From positions 1 through 64,000 of the forward strand of contig NZ_JAFMTW010000014.1 of the NCBI RefSeq assembly GCF_017329615.1: DNA of 64,000 bases. Reading direction: 5' to 3'. Positions 1-8,685 of the stretch are shown here, in pieces. The translations under genes were made by a program, and so were the position numbers. The notes beneath the pieces are model-generated. The model had not been told where the DNA came from and ran no database searches. It saw only the letters and a list, made by a program, of their open reading frames with translations. Positions within the stretch are counted from its first letter, which is position 1, and every line of letters begins with the position of its first letter. The stretch comes from Alicyclobacillus suci. GTDB lineage: Bacteria > Bacillota > Bacilli > Alicyclobacillales > Alicyclobacillaceae.

Positions 1-1
1 C

Positions 2-484
2 ACCTGCGCCCGCCCCGCCCTCGAGCAAACGCTCGCGGCCGGCCGAAAGCATCACCCGCGGCGCAGCATCACGACGCATTTGGCCGAGATGTTTCCGGAA
101 CGGCTCGTCGACTTTATCCTACACAAGGCAAACGTCCCGGCGAGTACGCAATTAGCCAACCTGAGCAAAGTCCACTTGGACGCCATCACCGCGTCCATCA
201 AGGCTTGTCCCATCCACATTACCGGGACCCTTCCGCTGGAGCAGGCAACCGTCACAGGCGGCGGCGTGAGCGTCAAAGAGATTGACCCAAAGACCATGCA
301 ATCGAAACTCGTGCGCGGCCTCTACTTTGCCGGTGAAGTCATGGACGTCCACGCACACACCGGCGGCTACAACATCACCGTCGCCTTCTCAACCGGCCAC
401 CTCGCTGGACAAAGTGCCGCCGAGCAAGTACTCTCCGCAACCACCACGCCCGCTCCCCGCCACCACGTCCCACCGTCACGCTAG
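2..484 (+). CDS. BaiN/RdsA-like NAD(P)/FAD oxidoreductase, C-terminal part
   Basis: The reading frame is open from the window edge, so the N-terminus lies outside. The visible 160 residues carry the C-terminal signature of HI0933/BaiN-type flavoproteins: a GGGVSVKEID segment followed by LYFAGEVMDVHAHTGGYN, which closes the FAD site. Family members are soluble flavin oxidoreductases whose physiological substrates are mostly unknown. The last residues (PAPRHHVPPSR) are a low-complexity tail. The stop overlaps the end of the convergent SGNH hydrolase gene by 9 nt. Family assignment is firm; the substrate cannot be read from this fragment. Confidence 0.85.
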   Translation, partial: TCARPALEQTLAAGRKHHPRRSITTHLAEMFPERLVDFILHKANVPASTQLANLSKVHLDAITASIKACPIHITGTLPLEQATVTGGGVSVKEIDPKTMQSKLVRGLYFAGEVMDVHAHTGGYNITVAFSTGHLAGQSAAEQVLSATTTPAPRHHVPPSR

Positions 485-1378
485 TCGTGGCTGGTCGGCG
501 AGTAGGAACGTGCGGATGAAGTCCTGCGCCAACAGTTGGGCCGCTACATTGTGCCCGGCCGCATTTGGGTGCCAACTGTCTTCCTCATACATTTTGATAC
601 TTTGGTGGTGTGATGTGATGTACTGATCCATTTGCTGCGCCAAGGGAATAACATAGATGTTCGGATTGTGAAACGCCGACACGACGTCCATTTCAGCGGC
701 AATGTCCTTGTTTAATGCCGATCGGTAATAGGTCATGGAGGCATATGTGGAAGGCGGTGTCACAATGACGACCACCGCGTGCTGATTTAGCGCATCCGCG
801 ATTTCATCGTGCAGTGCCTGGTTGGTTTGGCTCGTCGGCGTCTTCTTGAAAATATCGTCGAGCATGCCAAAGGAAATCACAAGCATGTTCGGTTTATCAG
901 CAGCCAACAGCATCGCCAAACGGGTTTGGTAACTCGGTGCGCTCGCGTTTGGCGGCTGGTCATACTGAATGGGGCCATAGCCCACTTTCGACTCGTTGAT
1001 AAAGTTGTAGTGTACATCTTGTGTGGCATTCACCATGCGGAACGCCCTCGTCAAATAGCCACCTTCGGCCTTCGTGTCTCCGTCGCCCTCGGCGGCTGAT
1101 CCACCAATGGCGACCACCGTATACGTTTGGCCCTTCTCTGGCATGACCGGCCACGTTGTAAGCGGATTGTTTAGCGAAATTTTGGGGTAAAATGTAAACT
1201 GGCTGACCAGCGGATTCATCGGCTGTTGAGATTCACTTGGAACCGTGATTGCGGCCGACTGTGCGCTCACAACCCTCCGTTGCCGATTGGCGTGTGCGAG
1301 ATTGACCGACGACACAGCGACCGCGAGTAGCAACACCATGAATACGCCGCACAACCACCAGATTTTCCTTCTCCTCAT
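476..1378 (-). CDS. SGNH/GDSL-family hydrolase, membrane-anchored or secreted
   Basis: About 300 residues. An N-terminal basic stretch plus one hydrophobic segment (IWWLCGVFMVLLLAVAVSSV) predicts a signal anchor, so the enzyme probably acts outside the membrane. Block I is VVAIGGSAAEGDGD, with Ser in a GGS context rather than GDS, and block V is DSWHPNAAGH, giving the Asp-x-x-His pair of SGNH esterases. An ATG six codons upstream (1396) is open, but GGAGGCAGGAG lies just before the ATG at 1378, so I place the start there. Substrate is unknown; such proteins often deacylate cell-wall or lipid substrates, which is inference only. Confidence 0.8.
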   Translation of the reverse strand: MRRRKIWWLCGVFMVLLLAVAVSSVNLAHANRQRRVVSAQSAAITVPSESQQPMNPLVSQFTFYPKISLNNPLTTWPVMPEKGQTYTVVAIGGSAAEGDGDTKAEGGYLTRAFRMVNATQDVHYNFINESKVGYGPIQYDQPPNASAPSYQTRLAMLLAADKPNMLVISFGMLDDIFKKTPTSQTNQALHDEIADALNQHAVVVIVTPPSTYASMTYYRSALNKDIAAEMDVVSAFHNPNIYVIPLAQQMDQYITSHHQSIKMYEEDSWHPNAAGHNVAAQLLAQDFIRTFLLADQPRLA

Positions 1379-1529
1379 CGCTTCTCCTGCCTCCATACAA
1401 GGGCTAATCCAGTCTGTAATCTTCTGTAAGAATCAGTAAGCCGTCCCAAGGGTGCAGAACGACAAACTTGCTAATCTCTATCAGTGTAACATACCGACTA
1501 GATTGCCCTCGCGATGGCGCCAATAAGAA

Positions 1530-2678
1530 CTAGGGAACCTTGTCGGGCGGCGTTTGACGCATCGTGATCCGACGAACGACCATGAGATAAGCATACGCGA
1601 CGATGAAAAAGAGTGCGGACAGAATCATCAACCCATTGTAGTGATTGGCGTGCAAAAGGCTACCGCCAATAGATGATCCGATAGCGTTACCCACCCGCGT
1701 ACCGAACACGCGCATACCAAACATCTGCGAGAATTCGCTAGCGTGTACCAAATCGAGAAACATCGCATCAATCACCGGCGGCGGAATGGCCGTTGTGATA
1801 GTGACCAGGAAATACACCGCGACAAACACGGCGGTGGTCATGGCGACGAGAAACAAGAGCGTCGAGATGGCGCTGAGGACAAACGAGACAAACAGCGTCG
1901 CCTGCTGGCGCAAACGTTGAATGAGCGGGCGCACAAGATAGGACCCCAGCGAAATCATAAACAAGCTCACGGCGTAAACGAGCGACGTGACAGCGCTTTG
2001 TTGATGGTAGCGCTGTTCGAGAATCAGCGTCGCAAATGGGTTGAACAACCCACCAGCGATGCCAAAGAGAATGGCGTAACCCGCCATGAAGATAAGCGGT
2101 CTCGATGGTATTTGGAAGACGCGAGCGCGGCGCGTGTCCGGCGCTTTGAGAAAAAAGCGAAACACCGGCGCGACCAGAGAACAACATGCACCAGCCAGCA
2201 TCGTCGCGCGCAAGCCTTCCGCGTGAACAAACCAACCCGCAAAGATGGCGCCCAAACCGATGAACACCATGTACAGTGCAGTAAAACGGCTGATAAGATG
2301 GGACTTGTCGCGACTTTGCACGAGGGAACTCAAAACGACGTTCTCCGTGCTGGTCAACATTGATCCACCGATGCCAGACAACGCCGCCGTCGCCATCCAA
2401 ATTGGAACCGAGGTGACTAAGGATGTACACAGCGCGCCAAGGCCAATGGTCAACGTGGCCCATTTAAAGACAATTGACGCACCCACTCTGTCAGCCACGG
2501 GGCCCATCAAAAGCGCCGAGCAGCCGCCAAAAAAGGCATTTATCGCGAATAGATAGCCAATCGTTCCGTCTGAGATGTGTGCGGAGGCATAAAAAAATGG
2601 CTGCGCGTATTGCACCATGCCAATGCCAAAACTCAGAAAAAATTCACTAAAAAAATAAAGAAAAAGTCCGCGGCGCAT
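1530..2678 (-). CDS. MFS transporter
   Basis: About 382 residues with roughly 12 hydrophobic segments, including the loop 2-3 motif GPVADRVGAS and a second-half counterpart, typical of major facilitator permeases that move small solutes by proton coupling. Start chosen at MRRGLFLYFFSEF (2678): GGAGGTT sits 6 nt upstream, while the open upstream codons have no ribosome site. It is a single gene with about 150 nt separating it from the SGNH gene downstream. Specificity cannot be inferred; the closest general type is sugar or drug efflux-like MFS. Confidence 0.8.
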   Translation of the reverse strand: MRRGLFLYFFSEFFLSFGIGMVQYAQPFFYASAHISDGTIGYLFAINAFFGGCSALLMGPVADRVGASIVFKWATLTIGLGALCTSLVTSVPIWMATAALSGIGGSMLTSTENVVLSSLVQSRDKSHLISRFTALYMVFIGLGAIFAGWFVHAEGLRATMLAGACCSLVAPVFRFFLKAPDTRRARVFQIPSRPLIFMAGYAILFGIAGGLFNPFATLILEQRYHQQSAVTSLVYAVSLFMISLGSYLVRPLIQRLRQQATLFVSFVLSAISTLLFLVAMTTAVFVAVYFLVTITTAIPPPVIDAMFLDLVHASEFSQMFGMRVFGTRVGNAIGSSIGGSLLHANHYNGLMILSALFFIVAYAYLMVVRRITMRQTPPDKVP

Positions 2679-2742
2679 GATGAACCTCCAGGAATACGTG
2701 TGACGGTGCATCGAAGCACATCATACCAAGACTTGGACAAAG

Positions 2743-2769
2743 AAAAAAGAGCGAGCACATGGCCCGCTC
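2743..2769 (-). terminator. intrinsic terminator after the 63-residue ORF
   Basis: On the minus strand an 8-bp stem (GAGCGGGC / GCTCGCTC, one G-U pair) with a 5-nt loop is followed by six T. It lies 16 nt past the stop of the small ORF at 2786-2977 and supports that ORF being transcribed. Confidence 0.75.
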
Positions 2770-2785
2770 CGATTTGACACAGCGT

Positions 2786-2977
2786 TCACTGAAAGTCTGA
2801 GACAGATGCACCATAGCTTCCGTCAAGCTTGCGACTGTACATTCCTTCTTTCGGCGTCCCGTAGCGCCGGGGCGCATCCTTCGGCCGGCCACTTCGCATG
2901 CTCATGCTCGCACTGGCACTCATCACAGGTCCTGAAGCTTCATCGCCGCGACCAATGGATTTCCGTCGAGATGTCAT
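2786..2977 (-). CDS. small basic protein of unknown function
   Basis: A 63-residue ORF beginning MTSRRKSIGRGDEASG, rich in Arg, Lys, Ser and Gly, with SASASMSM low complexity in the middle and no membrane segment. A longer ORF starts at 3103, but GGGGG lies 7 nt upstream of the ATG at 2977, and the upstream part would overlap the maf start region. A good intrinsic terminator follows the stop, which argues that this is a real transcript divergent from maf. I do not recognise the family. A spore-associated basic protein is possible, but nothing in the sequence proves it. Confidence 0.45.
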   Translation of the reverse strand: MTSRRKSIGRGDEASGPVMSASASMSMRSGRPKDAPRRYGTPKEGMYSRKLDGSYGASVSDFQ

Positions 2978-3088
2978 GTACAGTCCCCCTTCGATGATTT
3001 GTGTCAAATCAGGCATAATGTAACCAACCCGGTACAAAATCATGCTCGCGTCAAAGTGAGCACTACGCGCGAAAGGACGGACATCAGG

Positions 3089-3694
3089 ATGAGTCAGATA
3101 CATATCGTGTTAGCGTCCGGATCACCCAGACGTCGACAATTGCTCGACATGCTGTCACTGCCGTTTTCTGTCGTCGTGACGAGCGCCGACGAGGAAATTC
3201 GGCCAGAGTGGACACCCGCACGAGCTGTCGAGGAACTCGCAGAGCGAAAATTGGCCGTGGCCCTGTCCCGAATCGACGTTCCGGACACCATCGCCATTGC
3301 TGCCGATACCGTGGTCGTCGTCGACGGAACCATCCTCGGTAAACCTGCAAATGAACAGGAAGCCTACGAAATGCTCACACGTCTGCAGGGACGCGCGCAC
3401 GAAGTCTATACTGGCGTCGCTATCTACAACATGAAAAACGGCACCTCGCGCACGTTTCACGAAATGACGCGCGTATGGATGCGACCGCAAGGTGAGGAGT
3501 GGTTGCGTTGGTATATCCGCACTGGCGAGCCAATGGACAAGGCCGGCAGCTATGCCATCCAAGGGCTTGGGGCCCTGCTCGTCGAGCGGATTGAGGGAGA
3601 CTTCTACAACGTGGTCGGCTTGCCGATTGGACAACTCGCCGTCATTCTGGAAGAACTAGGCGCCCCCATACCCTCCCTTCAAAAACGAGCCTAA
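3089..3694 (+). CDS. maf: Maf-family nucleoside triphosphate pyrophosphatase
   Basis: 201 residues. The N-terminus IVLASGSPRRRQLLDML is the Maf signature, and ADTVVVVDGTILGKP and the later GSYAIQG segment are the other conserved blocks of the active site. Maf enzymes hydrolyse dTTP, UTP or modified nucleotides to monophosphates and can influence septation. The ORF is open from 2999, but homology begins at MSQIHIV and GAAAGGA precedes 3089, so the start is put there. The gene stands alone here, not in the usual maf-radC-mreBCD cluster, although an MreB paralogue lies elsewhere in the window. Confidence 0.93.
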   Translation: MSQIHIVLASGSPRRRQLLDMLSLPFSVVVTSADEEIRPEWTPARAVEELAERKLAVALSRIDVPDTIAIAADTVVVVDGTILGKPANEQEAYEMLTRLQGRAHEVYTGVAIYNMKNGTSRTFHEMTRVWMRPQGEEWLRWYIRTGEPMDKAGSYAIQGLGALLVERIEGDFYNVVGLPIGQLAVILEELGAPIPSLQKRA

Positions 3695-3730
3695 ACAATC
3701 GGCCGGAGGCGCCAATCTGTACACCTTTGC

Positions 3731-3770
3731 AAAAAAGGCTCACGCCAGAAATCCATTCTGGTCGTGAGCC
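3731..3770 (-). terminator. intrinsic terminator of the PLP enzyme gene
   Basis: A long stem (GGCTCACG / CGTGAGCC extended by CCAGAA / TTCTGG with one bulge) followed on the minus strand by six T, about 50 nt past the stop at 3819. It probably also separates this transcript from the convergent maf gene. Confidence 0.85.
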
Positions 3771-3818
3771 ACAGCCACCATCCAGGAGGCTCGATAGGAC
3801 GCCCCAACGAGCGCTAAG

Positions 3819-4988
3819 TTACAGCCTTGCACCAGAAAGCACGCGGTCGCGAGCATAATCGAGCGCCTCAGCCAAGTCATCAATCAAATCGCCAATGTGT
3901 TCTATGCCCACAGATAATCGCAAGAGCTTATCCGTCACGCCAATGGCGTTGCGGATGTCTTCTGGGATATCGAAGTGCGTTTGCCGCGCGGGATACGTCA
4001 TCAGCGACTCCACACCGCCGAGGCTCTCCGCAAATGTAATCAACTTCAAATGTTCCAAGATAAAAGGCACCATCCGGGCATCAATGACGTCAAACGACAC
4101 CATACCGCCAAATCCAGACGCCTGGCGCGCACACACGTCGCGGCCAGGATGGGTGTCGAGACCAGGGTAGTAAACCTTGGGCACGTCATCGCGCGCGTCG
4201 AGCCAACCCGCGATGGCATAGGCATTTTGCATGTGTCGCTCCATCCGCAGCGCCAGCGTCTTCAAGCCACGCACGAGCAGCCACGCGTCTTGTGGGCCGA
4301 GAACAGCCCCAATCGAGTTTTGCACAAAGTAGATGCGCTCACCCAATTCCGGCGTAGCTGTGACGACTAACCCTGCTAGCACGTCGTTGTGGCCGCCTAG
4401 ATACTTCGTGGCGGAATGCATGACAATGTCTGCCCCCAAGTCGATAGGCCGCTGGAAAAACGGCGTCATGAACGTATTGTCGACCATCGTCAGCCACCCT
4501 CGCGACCGCGCGAGTTTGGAACAAGCTTCAATATCGGAAATCTGCATCGTCGGATTCGTCGGCGTCTCAATAAACAAGCCTTTCGTCGCATCCGTTGCCG
4601 CGGCTTCAATCTCTTCGAGGTGACCCGTATGTACATAGGTCGCGGTGATGCCGAGTGGCCGCAAAATCTGCTCAAGTACGCGGTACGTGCCACCGTACAA
4701 ATCGTTCGAGACAATGATGTGATCTCCAGGTTGAAACAGCATCAATACAGCGTGGACAGCAGCCATGCCGGAGGCAAATGCAAACCCTCTCGCACCGCCT
4801 TCCAAATCCGCGATAGCGTCCTCCAACAATCGGCGCGTCGGATTGAGCGTACGCGTATAGTCATACCCGGTACTCTCGCCGAGTGCCGGATGAGCAAATG
4901 TCGTCGAGTGATAAATGGGAGCCGAAATGGCGCCCGTTGCCGGGTCAGACCCGTTGCCAATTTGCGCTAGACGCGTCTCAATTTTCAT
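3819..4988 (-). CDS. cystathionine gamma-synthase/lyase family PLP enzyme
   Basis: 389 residues, normal for the Cys/Met gamma family. The PLP lysine lies in MHSATKYLGGHNDVLAG. TSGM-equivalent AFASGMAAVHAVL, YGGTYRV and ETPTNPTMQISDI are also present. The enzyme makes or splits cystathionine, or uses O-acetylhomoserine; B. subtilis MetI and MccB are the likeliest relatives. Sequence alone does not decide between synthase and lyase. GGGAG lies 10 nt before the ATG. A good minus-strand promoter (TTGACG, 17 nt, TACAGT) sits about 50 nt upstream. No SAM riboswitch or T-box is visible in the short leader. Confidence 0.9.
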   Translation of the reverse strand: MKIETRLAQIGNGSDPATGAISAPIYHSTTFAHPALGESTGYDYTRTLNPTRRLLEDAIADLEGGARGFAFASGMAAVHAVLMLFQPGDHIIVSNDLYGGTYRVLEQILRPLGITATYVHTGHLEEIEAAATDATKGLFIETPTNPTMQISDIEACSKLARSRGWLTMVDNTFMTPFFQRPIDLGADIVMHSATKYLGGHNDVLAGLVVTATPELGERIYFVQNSIGAVLGPQDAWLLVRGLKTLALRMERHMQNAYAIAGWLDARDDVPKVYYPGLDTHPGRDVCARQASGFGGMVSFDVIDARMVPFILEHLKLITFAESLGGVESLMTYPARQTHFDIPEDIRNAIGVTDKLLRLSVGIEHIGDLIDDLAEALDYARDRVLSGARL

Positions 4989-5037
4989 TTTGCTAATGTC
5001 TCCCTCGCAACGCTATGATTGTGCAAAAGTTATAGAA

Positions 5038-5066
5038 ACTGTACAAATCTCGGAGGGTTTCGTCAA
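5038..5066 (-). promoter_or_regulatory. sigma-A promoter for the PLP enzyme gene
   Basis: TTGACG (5066-5061) and TACAGT (5043-5038) on the minus strand with a 17-nt spacer. Predicted start of transcription is near 5031, giving a leader of about 40 nt. Confidence 0.6.
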
Positions 5067-5169
5067 GGCTTTACGCGGGATCAATTGAAGCGTAGAGTGT
5101 GTTTTGGGAATCCTTTGATTGATGTGTTAAAAGCCGGACTTATATATTGTGTAGTAGGAGCGTTGTCCA

Positions 5170-6156
5170 TTGAAATCGAACGTGACGACAAAACGGCAGA
5201 CCGCACAGCCTGTCATCCTGATATCCTTGTTCATCGGGTTACTCGCCGTGTCGTTTTCCGCCATCTTTATTGAATGGTCCAGTGCACCATCCGCCGTCAT
5301 CGGCATGTATCGGCTGTGGATGTCGGTTTTTTTGTTCCTGCCGTTTGCACTAAAACGATGGCACGAATTTCTGAAACTAACCCTGCGCGACGTGTTTCTC
5401 GTCTGCCTATCAGGTATTTTTTTGGGACTGCACTTTCTCTTCTGGATCCAATCTCTGAAAGAGACATCTGTCACCTCATCGATGATTATCATCTCGCTGG
5501 AACCGATTTTTGTCCTGATTGGATCCGTCGCCATCTTTCATCAAAAGGTGACAAAAACGGGGATACTCTGCATGCTGTGCGCCATCATCGGCTGCGTTGT
5601 GGTCGCGTCGGCCGATTTTGGCAAAGGCGGCGAACACTTGTGGGGAGATATGCTGTCGCTCATCGGCACACTCGCCGTCTCTCTATATATGCTGACGGGA
5701 CAAAAAGTGAGAGGAACGGTCTCTGGCACGACATACAACGCCCTCGTCTTCTTTGTCGCAGGCCTTGTTCTGTTTCTGTTCAACATCGCGACCAAAACGC
5801 CACTCTGGCATTATAGTGGCCGCAACTGGTTGATGTTCGCACTGTTGGCCGTCATCTCCACGGTACTGGGTCACGGCCTGTTTAACTGGCTACTCGACAC
5901 CGTGTCCGCGACGACCATCAGCATGACCATCTTGGGCGAGCCGGTTGGCGCCATTGTCCTCGCCTATCTCCTACTGGGCCAACCAGTCGTCCTGCTCCAA
6001 GGCATTGGCGGCATCCTCTGCCTCATTGGGGTCTTTTGGTTCCTGCGAACACATCCGTCACACCAACCCAATAATGAAGAAAATCCACCCAGCCAGGAAG
6101 CAAACGCCGCCGATGGGCGTGACAGGCCCGAAGGCTTTGATGCCAGTGGTGCTTAA
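5170..6156 (+). CDS. EamA (DMT) family transporter
   Basis: 328 residues with about ten hydrophobic segments in two EamA repeats; SSAPSAVIGMYRLWMSVFLFLP in the first and ILGEPVGAIVLAYLLLGQPV in the second are typical of RhaT/EamA exporters. The start codon is TTG with AGGAGC about 9 nt upstream. The last 35 residues after FLRTHPSHQ are hydrophilic and lie wholly in the 99-nt overlap with the convergent DUF423 gene, so this tail is probably unconstrained. Substrate unknown; metabolite or amino-acid export is the family norm. Confidence 0.85.
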   Translation: MKSNVTTKRQTAQPVILISLFIGLLAVSFSAIFIEWSSAPSAVIGMYRLWMSVFLFLPFALKRWHEFLKLTLRDVFLVCLSGIFLGLHFLFWIQSLKETSVTSSMIIISLEPIFVLIGSVAIFHQKVTKTGILCMLCAIIGCVVVASADFGKGGEHLWGDMLSLIGTLAVSLYMLTGQKVRGTVSGTTYNALVFFVAGLVLFLFNIATKTPLWHYSGRNWLMFALLAVISTVLGHGLFNWLLDTVSATTISMTILGEPVGAIVLAYLLLGQPVVLLQGIGGILCLIGVFWFLRTHPSHQPNNEENPPSQEANAADGRDRPEGFDASGA

Positions 6157-6417
6157 GAGGTAAAGGCTGCCGGAGAACAGCACGATACCAATGCTGAACA
6201 ACCAGCCAGAGATATGCATCATGCGCCCGCCAATGCCCATACGGACAAGGATTCCGACCGCCAGCAAGGCGAGCGCATGATACATTTGATACTGATCTCC
6301 CGTTTGAAACACACTGAGCATATCCGCAGACATTCTATCTTTCAGCGCGTGCGCACCAAAAGCGCCTAACGCCACCGACAAAAATGCAAAAATGGCTCCT
6401 ATCACTGCATAGCCCAT
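6058..6417 (-). CDS. DUF423 small membrane protein (YwdK/YgdD-like)
   Basis: 119 residues with four hydrophobic segments and the family landmarks LGAFGAHALKDRM near the N-terminus, QMYHALALLAVG in the middle and GPVTPIGGVCFLAGW near the end. DUF423 proteins are inner-membrane proteins without an established function. GGGAGG precedes the ATG by 7 nt. The last 99 nt of the gene lie inside the 3' end of the convergent EamA gene, and the DUF423 signature is intact there, so this gene sets the constraint in the overlap. Confidence 0.88.
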   Translation of the reverse strand: MGYAVIGAIFAFLSVALGAFGAHALKDRMSADMLSVFQTGDQYQMYHALALLAVGILVRMGIGGRMMHISGWLFSIGIVLFSGSLYLLSTTGIKAFGPVTPIGGVCFLAGWIFFIIGLV

Positions 6418-6490
6418 GATAAACCTCCCTAAAGTTCAAGCGGACAATCGATTCCCATCAAATCCTACTTTACCAAAAAATGATTTGCAC

Positions 6491-6536
6491 AAAAAGAGGC
6501 CATCCCTCGCGCAGTGTAACTGCACAAGAGATGGCC
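6491..6536 (-). terminator. intrinsic terminator of the repeat-protein gene
   Basis: GGCCATC / GATGGCC outer stem with GCAGT / ACTGC inner pairing, then TCTTTTT on the minus strand, 26 nt past the stop at 6562. Confidence 0.8.
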
Positions 6537-6561
6537 CGATTTTGCGACGCGTGTCGCAGCC

Positions 6562-7461
6562 TTATTGGAAGTTGTTCAAATCTTGACTGATATGGCCGCG
6601 GACGGTTTGAGGGTTCGTGCCAAATTGACCAAACGCGCTATTCATCGCTTGCCCTTGTGAGAAACCTTGGGAACTGCCGCCATACTGACCGCGCAACGCG
6701 CCAGCTTGCTGCGAGGTCATCGCCCCCACTTGGTTCGAAAGGTCTTGCTGAATGTCCTGACGGACCTCTTGAACGTTGGTTCCGAATTGGCCAAACGCGC
6801 TGTTGTTTGCGCTCTGTCCATACATCGCCTGACCATATCCACCCTGAAACTGGCCGACTTGTTGCCCCTGATTGCCTTGAACCTGCGCCGGTGCTGACTG
6901 CATCACCTGTTGGAAAGCACCTTGGTTATAATGGCCGCCATACTGTTCTTGCGGGCCATACGAAGCGTTACGATAACCAAGATCTTGTGCGATATGCTGT
7001 TGGGCGACCTGTGGATCCGTCGCACCCGCATGCATCGGGCTTGAAGCGAACTGCTGGCCGCCATAACCGAGGTCTTGGGCAATATGCTGGCGAACTTCCT
7101 GCGGGTTGGTTGCTCCTGCTTGCATGACCGAATAGTGTGCAGGTGCCGACTGGAACCCACTAGCCGACATTTGGTTCATGTTCGAATAGCCTAGATCTTG
7201 TGCAATGTGCTGACGAACCTCCTGTGGATTCGTCGCACCTGCGCGCATGCCGCTGTGGAAACCTTGACCAGCAAACTGCTGCGGATAGCCCTGACCCGCC
7301 ATTTGCTGTGCGTAACCGCTGAACTGCTGTTGACCTTGGTTGATTGTTTCAGAAATGTGTTGACGGACTTGTTGTGGGTCCGTGCCAAACTGACGGAGCG
7401 TATTGAAACCGCCCTGCGCCTGATTGCTCGACCCGAACGGATTACCTGAGTACTGTTGCAA
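6562..7461 (-). CDS. Q-rich six-repeat protein, candidate gamma-type SASP
   Basis: 299 residues, about a fifth Gln and rich in Gly, Ala and Ser. Six copies of an approximately 19-residue motif occur at residues 24-40, 73-91, 114-132, 144-162, 224-242 and 278-296. The pattern is G-(A/F)-x-T-(N/D)-x-Q-x-V-R-x-x-I-x-Q-D-L, as in GATNPQEVRQHIAQDLGY, joined by G/Q/S/Y linkers. The TNxQxVR core resembles gamma-type small acid-soluble spore proteins (TNAQQVRKQNQQ), which store amino acids in spores, but the repeat count, the IxQDL part and the length are atypical. The start is TTG with AGGAAGGA about 12 nt upstream. No signal peptide or hydrophobic segment. A coat or other spore protein is the alternative. 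Confidence 0.55.
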   Translation of the reverse strand: MQQYSGNPFGSSNQAQGGFNTLRQFGTDPQQVRQHISETINQGQQQFSGYAQQMAGQGYPQQFAGQGFHSGMRAGATNPQEVRQHIAQDLGYSNMNQMSASGFQSAPAHYSVMQAGATNPQEVRQHIAQDLGYGGQQFASSPMHAGATDPQVAQQHIAQDLGYRNASYGPQEQYGGHYNQGAFQQVMQSAPAQVQGNQGQQVGQFQGGYGQAMYGQSANNSAFGQFGTNVQEVRQDIQQDLSNQVGAMTSQQAGALRGQYGGSSQGFSQGQAMNSAFGQFGTNPQTVRGHISQDLNNFQ

Positions 7462-7553
7462 TCGTATCAGCGTCCTTCCTAAGTGATGTAATCATGCAAT
7501 CAAAGTATGCGCAGCTTATATCCCCCACATGCGCACGATTTTGGAAACGATAC

Positions 7554-7602
7554 AAAAAATGAGCCGCATGCAAACCAAAGATTTGGTTCACACGCGACTC
7601 AT
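7554..7602 (-). terminator. intrinsic terminator of trxB
   Basis: Long imperfect stem on the minus strand (ATGAGTCGC / GCGGCTCAT outside, AACCAAA / TTTGGTT at the tip) followed by a run of T, about 60 nt past the trxB stop. Confidence 0.8.
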
Positions 7603-7664
7603 CCAATACACGCTCATCCATTACACGATAGTACAAACTTTCATATGCCGGCAGTTGCTGTCAC

Positions 7665-8627
7665 TTACGCGTTGGCGGATGCTGCCGTCCACTCGTGGGT
7701 CATGCTACCCTCAAGGTACTTCTCTGCGTCCATCGCCGCTTTACAGCCAGAACCAGCCGCCGTAATCGCTTGGCGATAGCGTGGGTCCATCACGTCGCCA
7801 CACGCAAAGACACCCTCCACCGATGTCAATGAGGTAGCACCCTTGGTCACCAAATAGCCAACTTCGTCCGTTTCGAGCTGGCCATTGAGGAATGCGGTAT
7901 TCGGTTGGTGGCCGATAGCGACAAATACGCCATCCGCCTCAATCGTCTGCCGCTCGCCCGTAGCGTTATCGACCACGACCAAACCGGTCACCTTGTTGCC
8001 ATCACTGACGACCTTTTCCGATGACGCGTTCATCACAAAACGAATTTTCGGGTTCGACTTTGCCCGCTCCTGCATGACCTTCGACGCACGCAGTTCATTC
8101 CGTCGATGCACAATGACGACTTCTGACGCAAATTTCGTCAAAAATGTCGCTTCTTCCATGGCCGAGTCGCCACCGCCGACCACAATCACGCGCTTATTGC
8201 GGAAAAAGAATCCGTCACACGTCGCACATGTGGACACCCCACGGCCAATCAATTCGTGCTCGCCTTCGATGCCCAGCATTTTCGCAGACGCGCCCGTAGC
8301 AATAATCAAAGCATCCGTGGTATATTCCTGGTCTTTATCGACAATCACGCGGAACGGTTTCACGCTAAGGTCGACTGATGTCGCGCGTCCCCGCTGAAAC
8401 GTCGCACCAAACCGCTCTGCCTGTTTCTTCATGTTCTCCATCAACTCAGGACCCATGATACCGTCGACGAACCCCGGAAAGTTCTCTACTTCGGTGGTCA
8501 AGGTCAACTGTCCACCTGGTTCGTCGCCCTCAATGACCAAAGGTTCCAGATTCGCACGCGCACTGTATACAGCGGCTGTATATCCAGCCGGTCCGGTTCC
8601 AAGAATCATCACTCTACGATGTTCCAT
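7665..8627 (-). CDS. trxB: thioredoxin-disulfide reductase
   Basis: 320 residues. The FAD-binding GTGPAGYTAAVYSARA motif is at the N-terminus, the redox-active CATCDG near residue 136, the NADPH-binding VVGGGDSAMEEA after it, and GVFACGDVMDPRYRQAITAAGSGC at the C-terminus. It reduces thioredoxin with NADPH in the cytoplasm and would serve the thioredoxin gene at 11.2-11.5 kb. GGAGGG lies 6-7 nt upstream of the ATG. It follows the GNAT/ACS-like gene by 58 nt in the same direction, so cotranscription is plausible, and ends at a clear terminator. Confidence 0.96.
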   Translation of the reverse strand: MEHRRVMILGTGPAGYTAAVYSARANLEPLVIEGDEPGGQLTLTTEVENFPGFVDGIMGPELMENMKKQAERFGATFQRGRATSVDLSVKPFRVIVDKDQEYTTDALIIATGASAKMLGIEGEHELIGRGVSTCATCDGFFFRNKRVIVVGGGDSAMEEATFLTKFASEVVIVHRRNELRASKVMQERAKSNPKIRFVMNASSEKVVSDGNKVTGLVVVDNATGERQTIEADGVFVAIGHQPNTAFLNGQLETDEVGYLVTKGATSLTSVEGVFACGDVMDPRYRQAITAAGSGCKAAMDAEKYLEGSMTHEWTAASANA

Positions 8628-8685
8628 TCAACATCCCTCCAACCTCTATTGTGCCATGTCAGGCCACATTAAAAAAGTTATCTAC

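Noticed and set aside
1768-2463. 231-codon ORF opposite frame in the MFS gene
   Set aside because: It is a shadow of the MFS coding sequence; the MFS frame has the family motifs and ribosome site.
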